From the NCBI GenBank assembly GCA_027532905.1, contig JAPZUA010000002.1, forward strand, positions 930,001-994,000: a stretch of DNA of 64,000 nucleotides, given 5' to 3'. Under the pieces are notes generated by a model. That model worked only from the letters and a program-made list of their open reading frames with translations. It had not been told where the DNA came from and searched no databases. Shown here one piece after another: positions 46,770 to 55,945 of the stretch; within the stretch, counting starts at the first letter, position 1; each line of letters begins with the position of its first letter. The position numbers and the translations under genes were made by a program. This DNA is from Magnetospirillum sp. GTDB taxonomy: Bacteria; Pseudomonadota; Alphaproteobacteria; CACIAM-22H2.

Positions 46770-47693
46770 ATGTTTGCCAGCCCTTATCCCCCTTCGTCTC
46801 GGCCGGAGAAGGCCCCTCTTTCTTTCGATATGCGCGATTGCAACCAAGAACATTTCATGCACGCAAATCGCGACCGCTTCCCGAGCCGCCATCAAACGAC
46901 CTTCGGAATGCTCCGCAACCCTCTGATTGGCAAGTCCGACATGCCGCACGAACCGCGTTTGCGCCGCCCGGCTTCGACCAGCGTGCAAGAACTCAAGGCC
47001 CGTCTTGCCGCCTTCGAAACCCGCCCCGGAAGCAAAGCCAAGGCGGCACTGCCGTTCGGCATCGATGCCATCGACAGCGCTCTGCCCGGCGGCGGTTTGG
47101 CGCGGGCGGCCCTGCACGAAATCGTGGGTGCGGCAAATGACGGGGCGGCAGCCGGTTTTGCAGCCGCTTTGCTGGCGCGGTTGGCGACCGACGGCCCGGT
47201 CTTGTGGATCGCACGCCGGCCGGATTTGAGTGCGGCCGGCTTGGCCGCCTTGGGGCTGGAGCCGGCACGCCTGCTGCTCGTCCACGCCGCCCGGCGCAAC
47301 GATGCGCTGTGGGCCTTCGAAGAAGCGCTGCGCAACCCCGCCTTGGCGGCCGTGGCGGGCGAGATCGATGCGGTCGATCTCACCCAGTCGCGCCGTCTGC
47401 AATTGGCGGCCGAAGCGGGCGGCACCACGGCCCTGCTGCTGCGCCCAGCCGATGAAGTCGCGACGGCGAGTGCCGCCCGTACGCGCTGGCAGATCGCCGC
47501 CGAGCCCGCCAAAGGCAGCAGCGAACTGCGCTGGCGCGTGGCCTTGGCGCGTGCGCAGGGCGGCAAGCCGGCCGCCTGGTCGCTCGCCTGTCAGCGTCAC
47601 ACCTGGAAGCTTGCCGATGAAGATGTCGCACCGTCGGCTGCTGGCGATCGCCCTGCCCTATCTGCCGGTCGAGCGCTGCGCAGCGTCGTCTAA
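46770..47693 (+). CDS. imuA: ImuA, RecA-like partner of the mutasome
   Basis: ImuA acts with ImuB and DnaE2 in damage-induced mutagenic repair synthesis. The core (from about residue 58) has the RecA/SulA-like pattern LPFGIDAIDSALPGGGLARAALHEIVGAANDGAAAGFAAALLA, then VLWIARRPDLSAAGLAALGLEP and LLLVHAARRNDALWAFEEAL. ATG 46770 follows GGAG by eight bases and lies about 30 bases after the SOS promoter. It adds a 57-residue N-terminal stretch (FASPYPPSSRPEKAP) unlike the core. ATG 46941 (residue 58) would give the usual ImuA start but has no good ribosome site. It overlaps imuB by 77 bases. Confidence 0.88.
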   Translation: MFASPYPPSSRPEKAPLSFDMRDCNQEHFMHANRDRFPSRHQTTFGMLRNPLIGKSDMPHEPRLRRPASTSVQELKARLAAFETRPGSKAKAALPFGIDAIDSALPGGGLARAALHEIVGAANDGAAAGFAAALLARLATDGPVLWIARRPDLSAAGLAALGLEPARLLLVHAARRNDALWAFEEALRNPALAAVAGEIDAVDLTQSRRLQLAAEAGGTTALLLRPADEVATASAARTRWQIAAEPAKGSSELRWRVALARAQGGKPAAWSLACQRHTWKLADEDVAPSAAGDRPALSAGRALRSVV

Positions 47694-49188
47694 AGCCGGA
47701 TCTGGCATCGACAACGGCCCCTGCGCGGTCTTTGCCAATCAGCAGGGTGCGCTGCGTCTCACGTCGGTCTGTGCGCGGGCGGCCCAAGCGGGCTTGCGCA
47801 TCGGCCTGCCTCTGGCCGAGGCGCGCGCGCGCCTGCCCGAGCTCGCCGTGTGGCCGCAGCGCGTCGAGGCCGATGCCGCCTTGCGCCGCCGCTTGGCCGA
47901 CCAAGCGCTACGCTGGTCGCCGTCGGTTGCTTGCGACGAAGACGGGCTGCGCCTGGATGCCAGCGGCATCGCACATCTGTTCGGCGGCGAAGCGGCGTTG
48001 CTCGCCGGCATCGTGCGGCATTTCGCGCGCCAGGGGCTGACCGCGCGCGCCTGCGTTGCCGACACACTCGGGGCGGCTTGGGCCGGTGCGCATTTGGCAC
48101 CGACCGCCTGCACGGTGTTTGCGCCCGGCCAGACGCGCGCCGATCTCGCCCCTTTGCCGATCGCAGCCTTGCGCCTGGCGCCCGAGGATCTCGCACAGCT
48201 GCAGCGCTTGGGCTTGCGCCGCATCGGCGATCTCTATCCGATCGCGGATGCGGCCAGCGGGCGTGCAGGCCTTGCGCGCCGCTTTGGCCCTGTCGTGGCG
48301 CAGCGCCTCTTCCAAGCGTTGGGTGCCGAAGCCGAACCGCTTGTCCCCGATGCTGCAGCCCCGGCCTTGCGCGCGCGCCTGGCCTTTGCCGAACCTGTGA
48401 CGGCGCCAGAAGCCTTGGCGCGCATCGTCGCCAAACTGACCGACGATCTTTGCGCGCAATTGGCGGCGGCCCAACTGGGCGCGCGACGGCTCGCCCTCGT
48501 TTTCCATCGCGTCGACGGTTTGCCGCTGCGCCTTGCGCTCGGCACCAGCCGGCCCACGCGCATGCCCAGCGACATGGCACGGCTGTTCGCCGAAAAGCTC
48601 GGCACGCTCGATCCCGGTTTCGGCGTCGAGATCGCCACACTCGATGCCGAACTTGCGCAAAGCCTAACGCCGAGCCAACGCGATATGTTGCCCGACGGCG
48701 ATCCGGGCTTTTCGACCTTAGGCTTTTCGGCAGGGGCCGATCTCGCCCCGCTCGTCGACCGATTGGCCAACCGCTTGGGTGCAGCCAATATCGGCCGCCT
48801 CGCACACGCCGAAAGCCATGTGCCCGAACGCGCCCAGGTTTTTATGGCGGCCCTCGGCGCCGTGCCGCGCCATCTCAGCACAGCGCAAGCCCCTTCCCAG
48901 CCGCGCCCGTTGCGCTTGCTGGGCTATCCCGAACCCATCGACGTAACGGCCGAATTGCCCGATGCGCCGCCGCTGCTGTTCCGCTGGCGCCGCCAACTGC
49001 ACCATGTTGCCGCCGCCAACGGACCCGAGCGCATCGCCGGCGAATGGTGGCTAAAGGCTGGTGATATTCGCGACTATTACCGCCTCGAGGACCGCCAGGG
49101 GCGCCGCTTCTGGATCTATCGCGAGGGTCTGTGGGGTGACGGTGCCGCGCGCAGCCCACGCTGGTTTCTGCACGGGCTGTTCGCGTGA
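47617..49188 (+). CDS. imuB: ImuB, inactive Y-family polymerase subunit
   Basis: ImuB is a Y-family polymerase relative that has lost catalysis and links the clamp, ImuA and DnaE2. The 523-residue protein starts SHRRLLAIALPYLPVERC, where active enzymes have the metal-binding Asp, and has DEDGLRLDASGIAHLFGGE in place of the paired Asp-Glu motif. RRIGDLYPIADAASGRAGLARRFG is the helix-hairpin-helix part. The C-terminal end, WWLKAGDIRDYYRLEDRQGRRFWIYREG, is highly typical of ImuB. ATG 47617 follows GGAAG by nine bases. Its stop overlaps the dnaE2 GTG. Confidence 0.93.
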   Translation: MKMSHRRLLAIALPYLPVERCAASSKAGSGIDNGPCAVFANQQGALRLTSVCARAAQAGLRIGLPLAEARARLPELAVWPQRVEADAALRRRLADQALRWSPSVACDEDGLRLDASGIAHLFGGEAALLAGIVRHFARQGLTARACVADTLGAAWAGAHLAPTACTVFAPGQTRADLAPLPIAALRLAPEDLAQLQRLGLRRIGDLYPIADAASGRAGLARRFGPVVAQRLFQALGAEAEPLVPDAAAPALRARLAFAEPVTAPEALARIVAKLTDDLCAQLAAAQLGARRLALVFHRVDGLPLRLALGTSRPTRMPSDMARLFAEKLGTLDPGFGVEIATLDAELAQSLTPSQRDMLPDGDPGFSTLGFSAGADLAPLVDRLANRLGAANIGRLAHAESHVPERAQVFMAALGAVPRHLSTAQAPSQPRPLRLLGYPEPIDVTAELPDAPPLLFRWRRQLHHVAAANGPERIAGEWWLKAGDIRDYYRLEDRQGRRFWIYREGLWGDGAARSPRWFLHGLFA

Positions 49189-52100
49189 CCGGGCGTGCAA
49201 CCGCAAGCGCCACCTATGCCGAGCTGCAGGTCACGACGAATTTTTCGTTTCTGCGCGGCGCTTCGCATCCGCACGAATTCGTGGCGACGGCAAAAGCGCT
49301 CGGCCATTGCGCCATCGGCATTGCCGACCATGGCAGCTTTGCCGGCATCGTGCGCGCGCATGTCGCGGCCAAAGAGGCGGGCCTCAAGCTGCTCGTGGGC
49401 GTGCGCGTCGATCCGGCCGACGGCCCGCCTTTGCTGCTCTACGCAAAAAACCGCACCGGCTATGCGGGCCTGTGCCGCCTGATCTCGGCCGGACGGCGAC
49501 GCGCAGGCCACGGCAATGGCTGCCAAGTGTCGCTCGCCGAATGCCTGGCCGTGAAAGGCAACGCAGTCGCGATCGCACTTGGCCCCATCGAACTCGATGC
49601 CATGGCCGCCGCTTTCGGACGCGACGCCTATCTCGCCGCGACGTTCCGCTATGCCGGCGACGATGCGGCCGCGATCGCCGCACAAGCGCAGCTTGCCCGT
49701 CGGCACAGGCTGCGCTTGGTCGCCACCAACGACGTGCAGGCGCACGCCCCCGAGCGTCGGGCCCTGCACGACGTATTGGCCTGTATCCGCAATCTGCAGA
49801 CGATCGATACGGCAGGCTATCTGCTGGCCGCCAATGCCGAGCGCCATCTGAAACTGCCCGCTGAGATGGCACGGCTGTTTGCCGCCTGGCCCGACGCGAT
49901 CGCCGCCACCGCCGCGATCGCGGCAGCGTGCGACTTTTCGCTCGACCAAGTGCGCTACGACTATCCCGATCTGCCGGGGGCCGAACCCGGCAGCGCACAG
50001 GCCACACTCACAAGGCTCGCCTGGGACGGGGCCAAAGAACGCTATCCGGCGGGCATTCCGCCGAGCGTGGCAGCACAGATTTCCTACGAGCTCAAAATCG
50101 TCGCCGAACTCGGCTACGCGCCGTATTTCCTCACCGTGCACGACATCATCATGTTCGCGCGCAATCGCGGCATTCTGTGCCAGGGGCGCGGCTCGGCCGC
50201 CAATTCGGCCGTGTGCTACTGCATCGGCATCACGGCCGTCGATCCGGCGCGCATGGATCTGCTGTTCGAACGCTTCGTGTCGGCCGCGCGCAACGAACCG
50301 CCCGACATCGACGTCGATTTCGAGCACGAACGGCGCGAGGAAGTGATCCAGTACATCTACGCCCATTACGGGCGCGAGCAAGCGGGCCTTGCCGGTGCGA
50401 TCGCAGCCTATCGCGCGCGCTCGGCCTTGCGCGACGTGGGCAAAGCGCTGGGCCTCACCGCTGACGCGATCGCGGCCTTGTCGGGCAGCGTATGGGGGCG
50501 CAGCGAAGCCGCCATCGACGATGCGCACATCGAAGCCGCCGGGCTCGATCCGCAAGCGCCGCGCCTGCGCTTGGCGCTCGCGTTGGCGCGCACGCTCGTC
50601 GGGTTTCCGCGCCATCTGTCGCAGCATTCGGGCGGTTTCGTGATCGCGCGCGGGCGGCTCGACGAAGTCTGCCCGGTCGTCGATGCGGCGATGGAAGCGC
50701 GCACGATCCTCGAATGGGACAAGGACGATCTCGAAGCGCTCGGCATCCTCAAGATCGACGTGCTGGCGCTGGGCATGCTGACCTGCATCCGCAAGGCGTT
50801 CGATCTGATTGCCGGCGTCGGCGGTCCGCGCCTCGAACTTGCCGACGTGCCGGCCGAGGATCCAGCCGTCTACGACATGCTGTGCCGTGCGGACTCGATC
50901 GGCGTGTTCCAGGTCGAAAGCCGCGCGCAGATGAGCATGCTGCCGCGCCTGAAGCCGCGCTGCTTCTACGATCTCGTGATCCAAGTCGCGATCGTACGCC
51001 CAGGCCCGATCCAGGGCGACATGGTGCATCCCTATTTGCGCCGCCGCAGCGGCCAGGAGGCCGTCTCGTTCCCGTCCAAAGCGCTCGAACAGGTGCTCGG
51101 CAAAACCTTGGGCGTACCGCTGTTCCAGGAGCAGGCCATGAAAATCGCGATCGTCGCGGCCGGCTTCATGCCAACCGAGGCCGATGCGCTGCGCCGTGCG
51201 ATGGCGACGTTCAAGCGTGCGGGCCTCATCGCCGGTTTCGGCACCAAACTCGTTGAAGGCATGGTCGCGCGCGGCTACGAACGCGACTTTGCCGAACGCT
51301 GCTTTCGCCAGATCGAAGGCTTCGGCACCTACGGTTTTCCCGAAAGCCATGCGGCGTCTTTTGCGTTGCTCGTCTATGTCTCGGCCTGGCTCAAATGCCA
51401 CCATCCGGCAGCGTTTGCGGCCGCCTTGCTCAACAGCCAGCCGATGGGTTTCTACGCGCCCGCCCAGATCGTGCGCGACGCCCAGGAACACGGCGTGCGC
51501 GTGGCCCCGCCTTGCGCCGATCGCAGCCTATGGGACGCAATCCTCGAAGACGCTGCCACACTGCGCTTGGGTCTGCGCCAGATAAAAGGCTTGTTCCAAG
51601 CGGCGGCCGAAGCCTTGGTCGCTTCCCGCCCCGAAGGCGGCTATGCAGGGCCGGCCGATGCCGCACGGCGCGCCAAGCTCGACCGCGGCGATCTCGAAGC
51701 ATTGGCGCGCGGCGATGCATTTGCCGCCGCCGGGGCAAGCGGATTGCCGCGGCGCCAAGCGCTGTGGCAAGCGGGTTTGCGTGCACCGCGCCTTTTGCCG
51801 TTGTTCGACGGGCTGCCGCCCGACGATGCGCCGATCGTGCTGCCGGAAATGGCGCTGGGCGAACAGGTGGCCGAAGACTACGCGCATCTGCGCCTGTCGC
51901 TGAAAGCCCATCCGATCGCCTTGCTGCGCGGCGATCTTGCAGCCGCACGTCTGCAGACATGCGAACAGCTTACGCGCAGCAAAAACGGGGCGCGTACGAC
52001 ATTGGCGGGCTTGGTGCTGCTGCGCCAGCGCCCCGGCACGGCCAAGGGCACACTCTTCGTCACACTCGAAGACGAAACCGGTATTGCCAATCTGATCGTC

Positions 52101-52289
52101 TGGCCGCACGTGTTCGCAGCATATCGGCCGGTGGTGTTGGGCGCGCGGCTGCTGCAAGTCGAAGGCCAAGTGCAGCGCGAAGCAAGCGTGGTGCACGTGA
52201 TCGTGCGCAAACTTTTCGACCGCTCGGCTTTGCTTGCCACGCTCGTCGGCAGTGCCCCCGTCCACTACCCGTCGCGCGATTTCCGCTGA
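49185..52289 (+). CDS. dnaE2: error-prone DNA polymerase DnaE2
   Basis: DnaE2 is the C-family polymerase that does translesion synthesis with ImuA and ImuB. The 1034-residue protein has the N-terminal PHP domain (YAELQVTTNFSFLRGASHPHE, GIADHGSFAGIVRAH), and the palm domain with GRGSAANSAVCYCIGIT and the metal-binding PDIDVDFEHERREEV. FPRHLSQHSGGFVIARGRL and FQVESRAQMSMLPRLKP follow. The C-terminal region has an OB domain (TTLAGLVLLRQRPGTAKGTLF). Length is normal for DnaE2. GTG 49185 overlaps the imuB stop (GTGA), making a three-gene operon. Confidence 0.97.
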   Translation: MTGRATASATYAELQVTTNFSFLRGASHPHEFVATAKALGHCAIGIADHGSFAGIVRAHVAAKEAGLKLLVGVRVDPADGPPLLLYAKNRTGYAGLCRLISAGRRRAGHGNGCQVSLAECLAVKGNAVAIALGPIELDAMAAAFGRDAYLAATFRYAGDDAAAIAAQAQLARRHRLRLVATNDVQAHAPERRALHDVLACIRNLQTIDTAGYLLAANAERHLKLPAEMARLFAAWPDAIAATAAIAAACDFSLDQVRYDYPDLPGAEPGSAQATLTRLAWDGAKERYPAGIPPSVAAQISYELKIVAELGYAPYFLTVHDIIMFARNRGILCQGRGSAANSAVCYCIGITAVDPARMDLLFERFVSAARNEPPDIDVDFEHERREEVIQYIYAHYGREQAGLAGAIAAYRARSALRDVGKALGLTADAIAALSGSVWGRSEAAIDDAHIEAAGLDPQAPRLRLALALARTLVGFPRHLSQHSGGFVIARGRLDEVCPVVDAAMEARTILEWDKDDLEALGILKIDVLALGMLTCIRKAFDLIAGVGGPRLELADVPAEDPAVYDMLCRADSIGVFQVESRAQMSMLPRLKPRCFYDLVIQVAIVRPGPIQGDMVHPYLRRRSGQEAVSFPSKALEQVLGKTLGVPLFQEQAMKIAIVAAGFMPTEADALRRAMATFKRAGLIAGFGTKLVEGMVARGYERDFAERCFRQIEGFGTYGFPESHAASFALLVYVSAWLKCHHPAAFAAALLNSQPMGFYAPAQIVRDAQEHGVRVAPPCADRSLWDAILEDAATLRLGLRQIKGLFQAAAEALVASRPEGGYAGPADAARRAKLDRGDLEALARGDAFAAAGASGLPRRQALWQAGLRAPRLLPLFDGLPPDDAPIVLPEMALGEQVAEDYAHLRLSLKAHPIALLRGDLAAARLQTCEQLTRSKNGARTTLAGLVLLRQRPGTAKGTLFVTLEDETGIANLIVWPHVFAAYRPVVLGARLLQVEGQVQREASVVHVIVRKLFDRSALLATLVGSAPVHYPSRDFR

Positions 52290-52306
52290 CGGCTCGCGAA
52301 GCGCGC

Positions 52307-52636
52307 TCAGTCCACAATAAAGAGTGTGGCGCCGTCGCGGGTGCGCGAGCGGTGCGCTTCGGCACCGTCGGCGACCTGATAGCTGACGCCAGGCCCCATC
52401 TTGAACACGCGCCCGTCGGCGAGTTCCGTCTCAAGCTCGCCTGTCAGAACCAGCAGCACGTGCCCCTTCTGGCACCAATGGTCGGCGAGATAACCCGGAC
52501 TGTATTCGACCATGCGTACCCGGATGTCGCCGAACTGCTGCGTGCGCCACGTTGCATGTCCAGTTTCACCTGGATGCTCGGTGCGTTCGACCGTCGTCCA
52601 ATCGACCGTCGCAAAGGGGATCCCGGACATTCGCAT
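52307..52636 (-). CDS. DHCW-motif cupin fold protein
   Basis: This 109-residue single-domain cupin has the motif DHWCQKGHVLLVLTGELETEL, the variant 'DHCW' signature of a small conserved family, with a Cys and two His in the metal-site region. DGRVFKMGPGVSYQVADGAEAHRS supplies the second cupin motif. The function is unknown; a metal-binding or small-molecule-binding role is inferred from the fold. ATG 52636 follows a strong GGAGG site. It converges on dnaE2 with an 18-base gap. Confidence 0.87.
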   Translation of the reverse strand: MRMSGIPFATVDWTTVERTEHPGETGHATWRTQQFGDIRVRMVEYSPGYLADHWCQKGHVLLVLTGELETELADGRVFKMGPGVSYQVADGAEAHRSRTRDGATLFIVD

Positions 52637-52741
52637 GACGCCTCCATAAAATTTTTCGCAACTTATGTCGAGTCGCCCTTGGCCGACTCCGACAGGGTAT
52701 GAAAGGGTACATGTGGATATCCCGAATCGAGGCACAAACAC

Positions 52742-53932
52742 ATGCAGTTCCGAGTCTTTTCCACAGCGATGGTTTTGCTCTTGGCAGCCACCTCTGCGCA
52801 CGCGCAAAAGCGCCCGCAATATCTGGACGGACTCTATGTCAGCGGCCAGGCCGGCCTCAATAAGACCGAGGAAAGCGGAACGAGCCGCGACAGTGTGACG
52901 ACCAAGGCAGGGTTCGCCCGCGGTGCGACCGGCAGCGTTGCCGTCGGTTACGGGCTCGGCAACGGGTTCCGCGGCGAAGTTGAAGCCGCTGTGCGCCAAG
53001 CCACGGTAAACTCGCTCGCCAACATCCGTGACATCGATGACGGCTCGGGCTTAGGCACCACCGTGCAGATCAACCCCGGTCCGGGCGGCAGGGTACGCAC
53101 ACTGAGCGTTATGGGCAATGTAATGTACGATATTCCGACATCGATCGGCGTTACCCCGTTCGTGGGCGCTGGCGTTGGCGGCGCACGCATCGAAGCACGC
53201 AACTTGGGTCCTGACAGTCGCGGCGCCATTACCACCGGCTCGAAAATCGTGCCCGCTTACCAAGGCCTTGCGGGCGTCAATGTCGGCGTTACCGACAATG
53301 TGTCGGTCGGCGTGACCTATCGTTACTTTGCGACCGACAAGGCCTCGATCGCCTCGGATGCCGGCACGCCGACGAAGTTCGCAGTTCGCGACCATTCGGT
53401 CATGGCCGGCCTCACATGGTCTTTCAATGCGCAGCCGACCAGCGCGCCCAATGCAATGGCAAACGTCGCCGTTGTGCCCTCGGCAACCCAACCTCAGCAA
53501 CAGGCGATGACCGGCCCCACCCCGCAATTGGCGAGCCCTGCCTTCGGCAACCAACCGCAGGTCGCCGCCGTCACGCCGACGGCTGCTGCGGCAGGGGCAG
53601 GTCCGCGCGCCTTCACAGTGTTCTTTGAATTCGACAAGGCCGCCATTTCGAGCGATGCAGACCGTGTACTGGTCCAAGCGGCCGAAACGGCGAAGGCTGG
53701 CGTGTTTACCCGAATTCGGGCAACAGGCCATACCGATACGGTTGGGACTGCGCGCTACAACATGGCGCTGTCGATCCGACGCGCCAATGCGGTGCGCGAT
53801 GTGCTGGTCCGTGAGGGTATTCCGGCCACACAGATCGTCGTTGTGGGGCGCGGCGAGACCCAGCTCTTGGTCCCGACGCCGGACAACATCAACGAACCGC
53901 GCAATCGCCGGGTCGAAATCGTTATAGAATAA
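52742..53932 (+). CDS. OmpA-family outer-membrane protein (barrel plus peptidoglycan-binding domain)
   Basis: The 396-residue protein has a signal peptide ending in AHA (about residue 21). An eight-strand-like barrel region follows (about 28-225: YVSGQAGLNKTEE, GSVAVGYGLGNGFRGEVEAAV, TPFVGAGVGGARIEARNLG), then a Pro/Ala/Gln linker. The OmpA C-terminal domain (about 295-396) has TVFFEFDKAAI, ATGHTDTVGTARYN and RRVEIVI. The C-terminal domain binds diaminopimelate in peptidoglycan and so tethers the outer membrane. A second OmpA-family gene follows 161 bases later, and the two share the same domain plan. Confidence 0.92.
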   Translation: MQFRVFSTAMVLLLAATSAHAQKRPQYLDGLYVSGQAGLNKTEESGTSRDSVTTKAGFARGATGSVAVGYGLGNGFRGEVEAAVRQATVNSLANIRDIDDGSGLGTTVQINPGPGGRVRTLSVMGNVMYDIPTSIGVTPFVGAGVGGARIEARNLGPDSRGAITTGSKIVPAYQGLAGVNVGVTDNVSVGVTYRYFATDKASIASDAGTPTKFAVRDHSVMAGLTWSFNAQPTSAPNAMANVAVVPSATQPQQQAMTGPTPQLASPAFGNQPQVAAVTPTAAAAGAGPRAFTVFFEFDKAAISSDADRVLVQAAETAKAGVFTRIRATGHTDTVGTARYNMALSIRRANAVRDVLVREGIPATQIVVVGRGETQLLVPTPDNINEPRNRRVEIVIE

Positions 53933-54093
53933 TGGCTTAGAGATAGCGCTTACCGTGGCCCAGGACCGTTGCAGTTGCGCCACAGAGTACAACTACCTAT
54001 GCCAAACGTGGTGCAAAACGGGAATTCTGTGCTAAAACACGATCATGATTCGCCAGCCGCCCTGGCTATCGACGCTTCGAAAAAGGATACCCT

Positions 54094-55236
54094 ATGAAAT
54101 TGCGCACCGCCCTCCTTACCGCCGTCGCGTCCATCGCGCTGATCGGTTCCGCCTCGGCTCAGAATACGACCGGCTTCTATATCGGCGGTGCAGCCGGCTT
54201 ATCGATTATCGATGAGATCGACGGCACCTACAAACCGGCCGGCACGAAGGCCACGCAGGATTACAAGACAGGCTACGGCCTGTCCGGTGCGCTTGGTTAC
54301 GGCTACAGCAACGGCTTCCGCTCGGAAATAGAAGCGGCCTACTCTGAAGCCAAGGCGAAGAACAGCAGCTATTCGCTGGGCAGCGGCATCACCGCTTCGA
54401 CCGGCGGCAACGCCAACGCCTTCTCGCTGTTCGGCAACGCACTGTATGACTTTAATATCGGCCTACCCGTCACGCCGTATGTCGGCGTCGGCCTCGGTTG
54501 GTTGCGTCTGGCCGCCGAAACGAAGGTCAATTCGAACGCCGGCAACATCAAGTTGATCGACGATTCGACCGATACGGTCGGCTACCAGCTGATCGCTGGC
54601 ATGTCGCTGCCGATTATGGCCAATCTCAAAGCCACGCTCGACTATCGCTTCAAGTCGACCTTCGAGAAGCCGAAATTCGACACGACGGCTGAAACGCGCA
54701 ATCTCAACGCCAATCTACGTACGTTCGAAGCCGACCGCCCGATGATCCACAACGTGTTCTTGGGGCTACGTTACGAGTTCGGCGCCCCGGCGCGTCCGGC
54801 TCCGGCCGCAACGCCTGTCCAGGCTCCGGCACCGGCTCCGGCGCCCGCTCCTGTCGCGGCTCCGGCCCCCGCTCCGGCGCCTGCCGCTGCTCCGGCCGCT
54901 CAGATCCAGCGCAACTTCCTCGTCTTCTTCGATTTCAACGAATCGGTCCTGACGCCGGAAGCCTCGCGCATCATACAGCAAGCTGCCACGACCGCCCGCC
55001 AGGGCAACGTGACGCGCATCACGGCGACGGGCCACACCGACACGTCGGGCTCGCCGGCTTACAACCAGCGCCTCTCCGAGCGTCGTGCCGACGCCGTTCG
55101 CGCCGACTTGGTTCGCCAGGGCATCCCGGCCAGCCAGATCGTCACGATCGGCCGCGGCGAAAGCGAACTGCGCGTGCGCACCGCCGACGGCGTGCGCGAG
55201 CCGCAGAACCGCCGCGTGGAAATCGTTCTTCAGTAA
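54094..55236 (+). CDS. OmpA-family outer-membrane protein with an Ala-Pro linker
   Basis: The 380-residue protein has a signal peptide (MKLRTALLTAVASIALIGSA, cleavage near SAQ). A barrel region follows (GFYIGGAAGLSIIDEID, LSGALGYGYSNGFRSEIEAAYSE, VTPYVGVGLGWLRLAAETK, VFLGLRYEFGAP). A long linker of Ala-Pro repeats covers about residues 230-268. The OmpA domain carries LVFFDFNESVLTPEA, ITATGHTDTSGSPAYN and RRVEIVLQ. It is similar in plan to the gene upstream but shorter, and the barrel sequences differ. A strong AAAAAGGA site precedes the ATG. An intrinsic terminator follows. Confidence 0.93.
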   Translation: MKLRTALLTAVASIALIGSASAQNTTGFYIGGAAGLSIIDEIDGTYKPAGTKATQDYKTGYGLSGALGYGYSNGFRSEIEAAYSEAKAKNSSYSLGSGITASTGGNANAFSLFGNALYDFNIGLPVTPYVGVGLGWLRLAAETKVNSNAGNIKLIDDSTDTVGYQLIAGMSLPIMANLKATLDYRFKSTFEKPKFDTTAETRNLNANLRTFEADRPMIHNVFLGLRYEFGAPARPAPAATPVQAPAPAPAPAPVAAPAPAPAPAAAPAAQIQRNFLVFFDFNESVLTPEASRIIQQAATTARQGNVTRITATGHTDTSGSPAYNQRLSERRADAVRADLVRQGIPASQIVTIGRGESELRVRTADGVREPQNRRVEIVLQ

Positions 55237-55257
55237 CGGTTTCGATCCGCCAAACGG

Positions 55258-55289
55258 CAAAAGGGCCGGTCGCAAGACCGGCCCTTTTT
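55258..55289. terminator. bidirectional intrinsic terminator
   Basis: A perfect 12-base inverted repeat (AAAGGGCCGGTC, 55260-55271; GACCGGCCCTTT, 55276-55287) has a GCAA loop, preceded by A residues and followed by T residues. It lies 24 bases after the ompA stop and 54 bases before the end of the convergent secreted protein, so it can serve both. Confidence 0.9.
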
Positions 55290-55341
55290 GTTTGTCCCAA
55301 AATCGCGCGAACCGAGACCGATCCGCTGCGATCGATCGCCG

Positions 55342-55845
55342 TTACGGCGCCAATGCGTACTGCATGGCTGGATCGCGGCCGCAAACCTCGCCGACCCGCA
55401 TGATGCCGCCTTTGACCTTGGCTTCGACATGTTCGCCAAGCTTGCCGCGCGGAATGTCGGCGACGTCGGAAAACTGCTTGACCGTCTCCTCGCAGAAACT
55501 TTGGCTTGCCATCGAGCGATTGGAGGCGTCGTTGGCGAGTGCTGTCGTGAACGTATCGTAGCGGCGCTGCGGATTGCCCGTGCCGAGCCGCGCAAAATGC
55601 TGCTGCAGCACCCGATTGTGGCGCTGGAGTTCGGCGCTGTGCCGGTCCATGAAAGCGTTGTAATGGCCGCTTTGGTCGATGGCGCGTGTGCAGGACAATG
55701 TCGCGACCATCAATTCGGTCTGCAGAACGCGCGCCTTGACGGCGATAGCCTCCTCGCGCGTCAGACATTGCTGTTGGGCGTAGGCCAAGCCCGAACCGAG
55801 ACTCAGCGCAACGAGGGCAGTGCTTAGGGTTCGGGTCAAACGCAA
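55342..55845 (-). CDS. secreted hypothetical protein with four cysteines
   Basis: The 167-residue protein has a good signal peptide (MRLTRTLSTALVALSLGSGLAYA). The mature part is helical and polar with four cysteines: QQQCLTREEA, LSCTRAID, SFCEETVKQF and GEVCGRD. They could form two disulfides in the periplasm. I do not recognise the family. It shares a terminator with the ompA gene and is divergent from nadX. Confidence 0.75.
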   Translation of the reverse strand: MRLTRTLSTALVALSLGSGLAYAQQQCLTREEAIAVKARVLQTELMVATLSCTRAIDQSGHYNAFMDRHSAELQRHNRVLQQHFARLGTGNPQRRYDTFTTALANDASNRSMASQSFCEETVKQFSDVADIPRGKLGEHVEAKVKGGIMRVGEVCGRDPAMQYALAP

Positions 55846-55945
55846 AATTCTCTCCTGCCGAAGCGAGCTGAATACGCGTTATATACGAACAACGGCATAC
55901 TTCCGATCAGCTTTTTTGACGCATCACTAAGTCGCGGAGGTCGCA

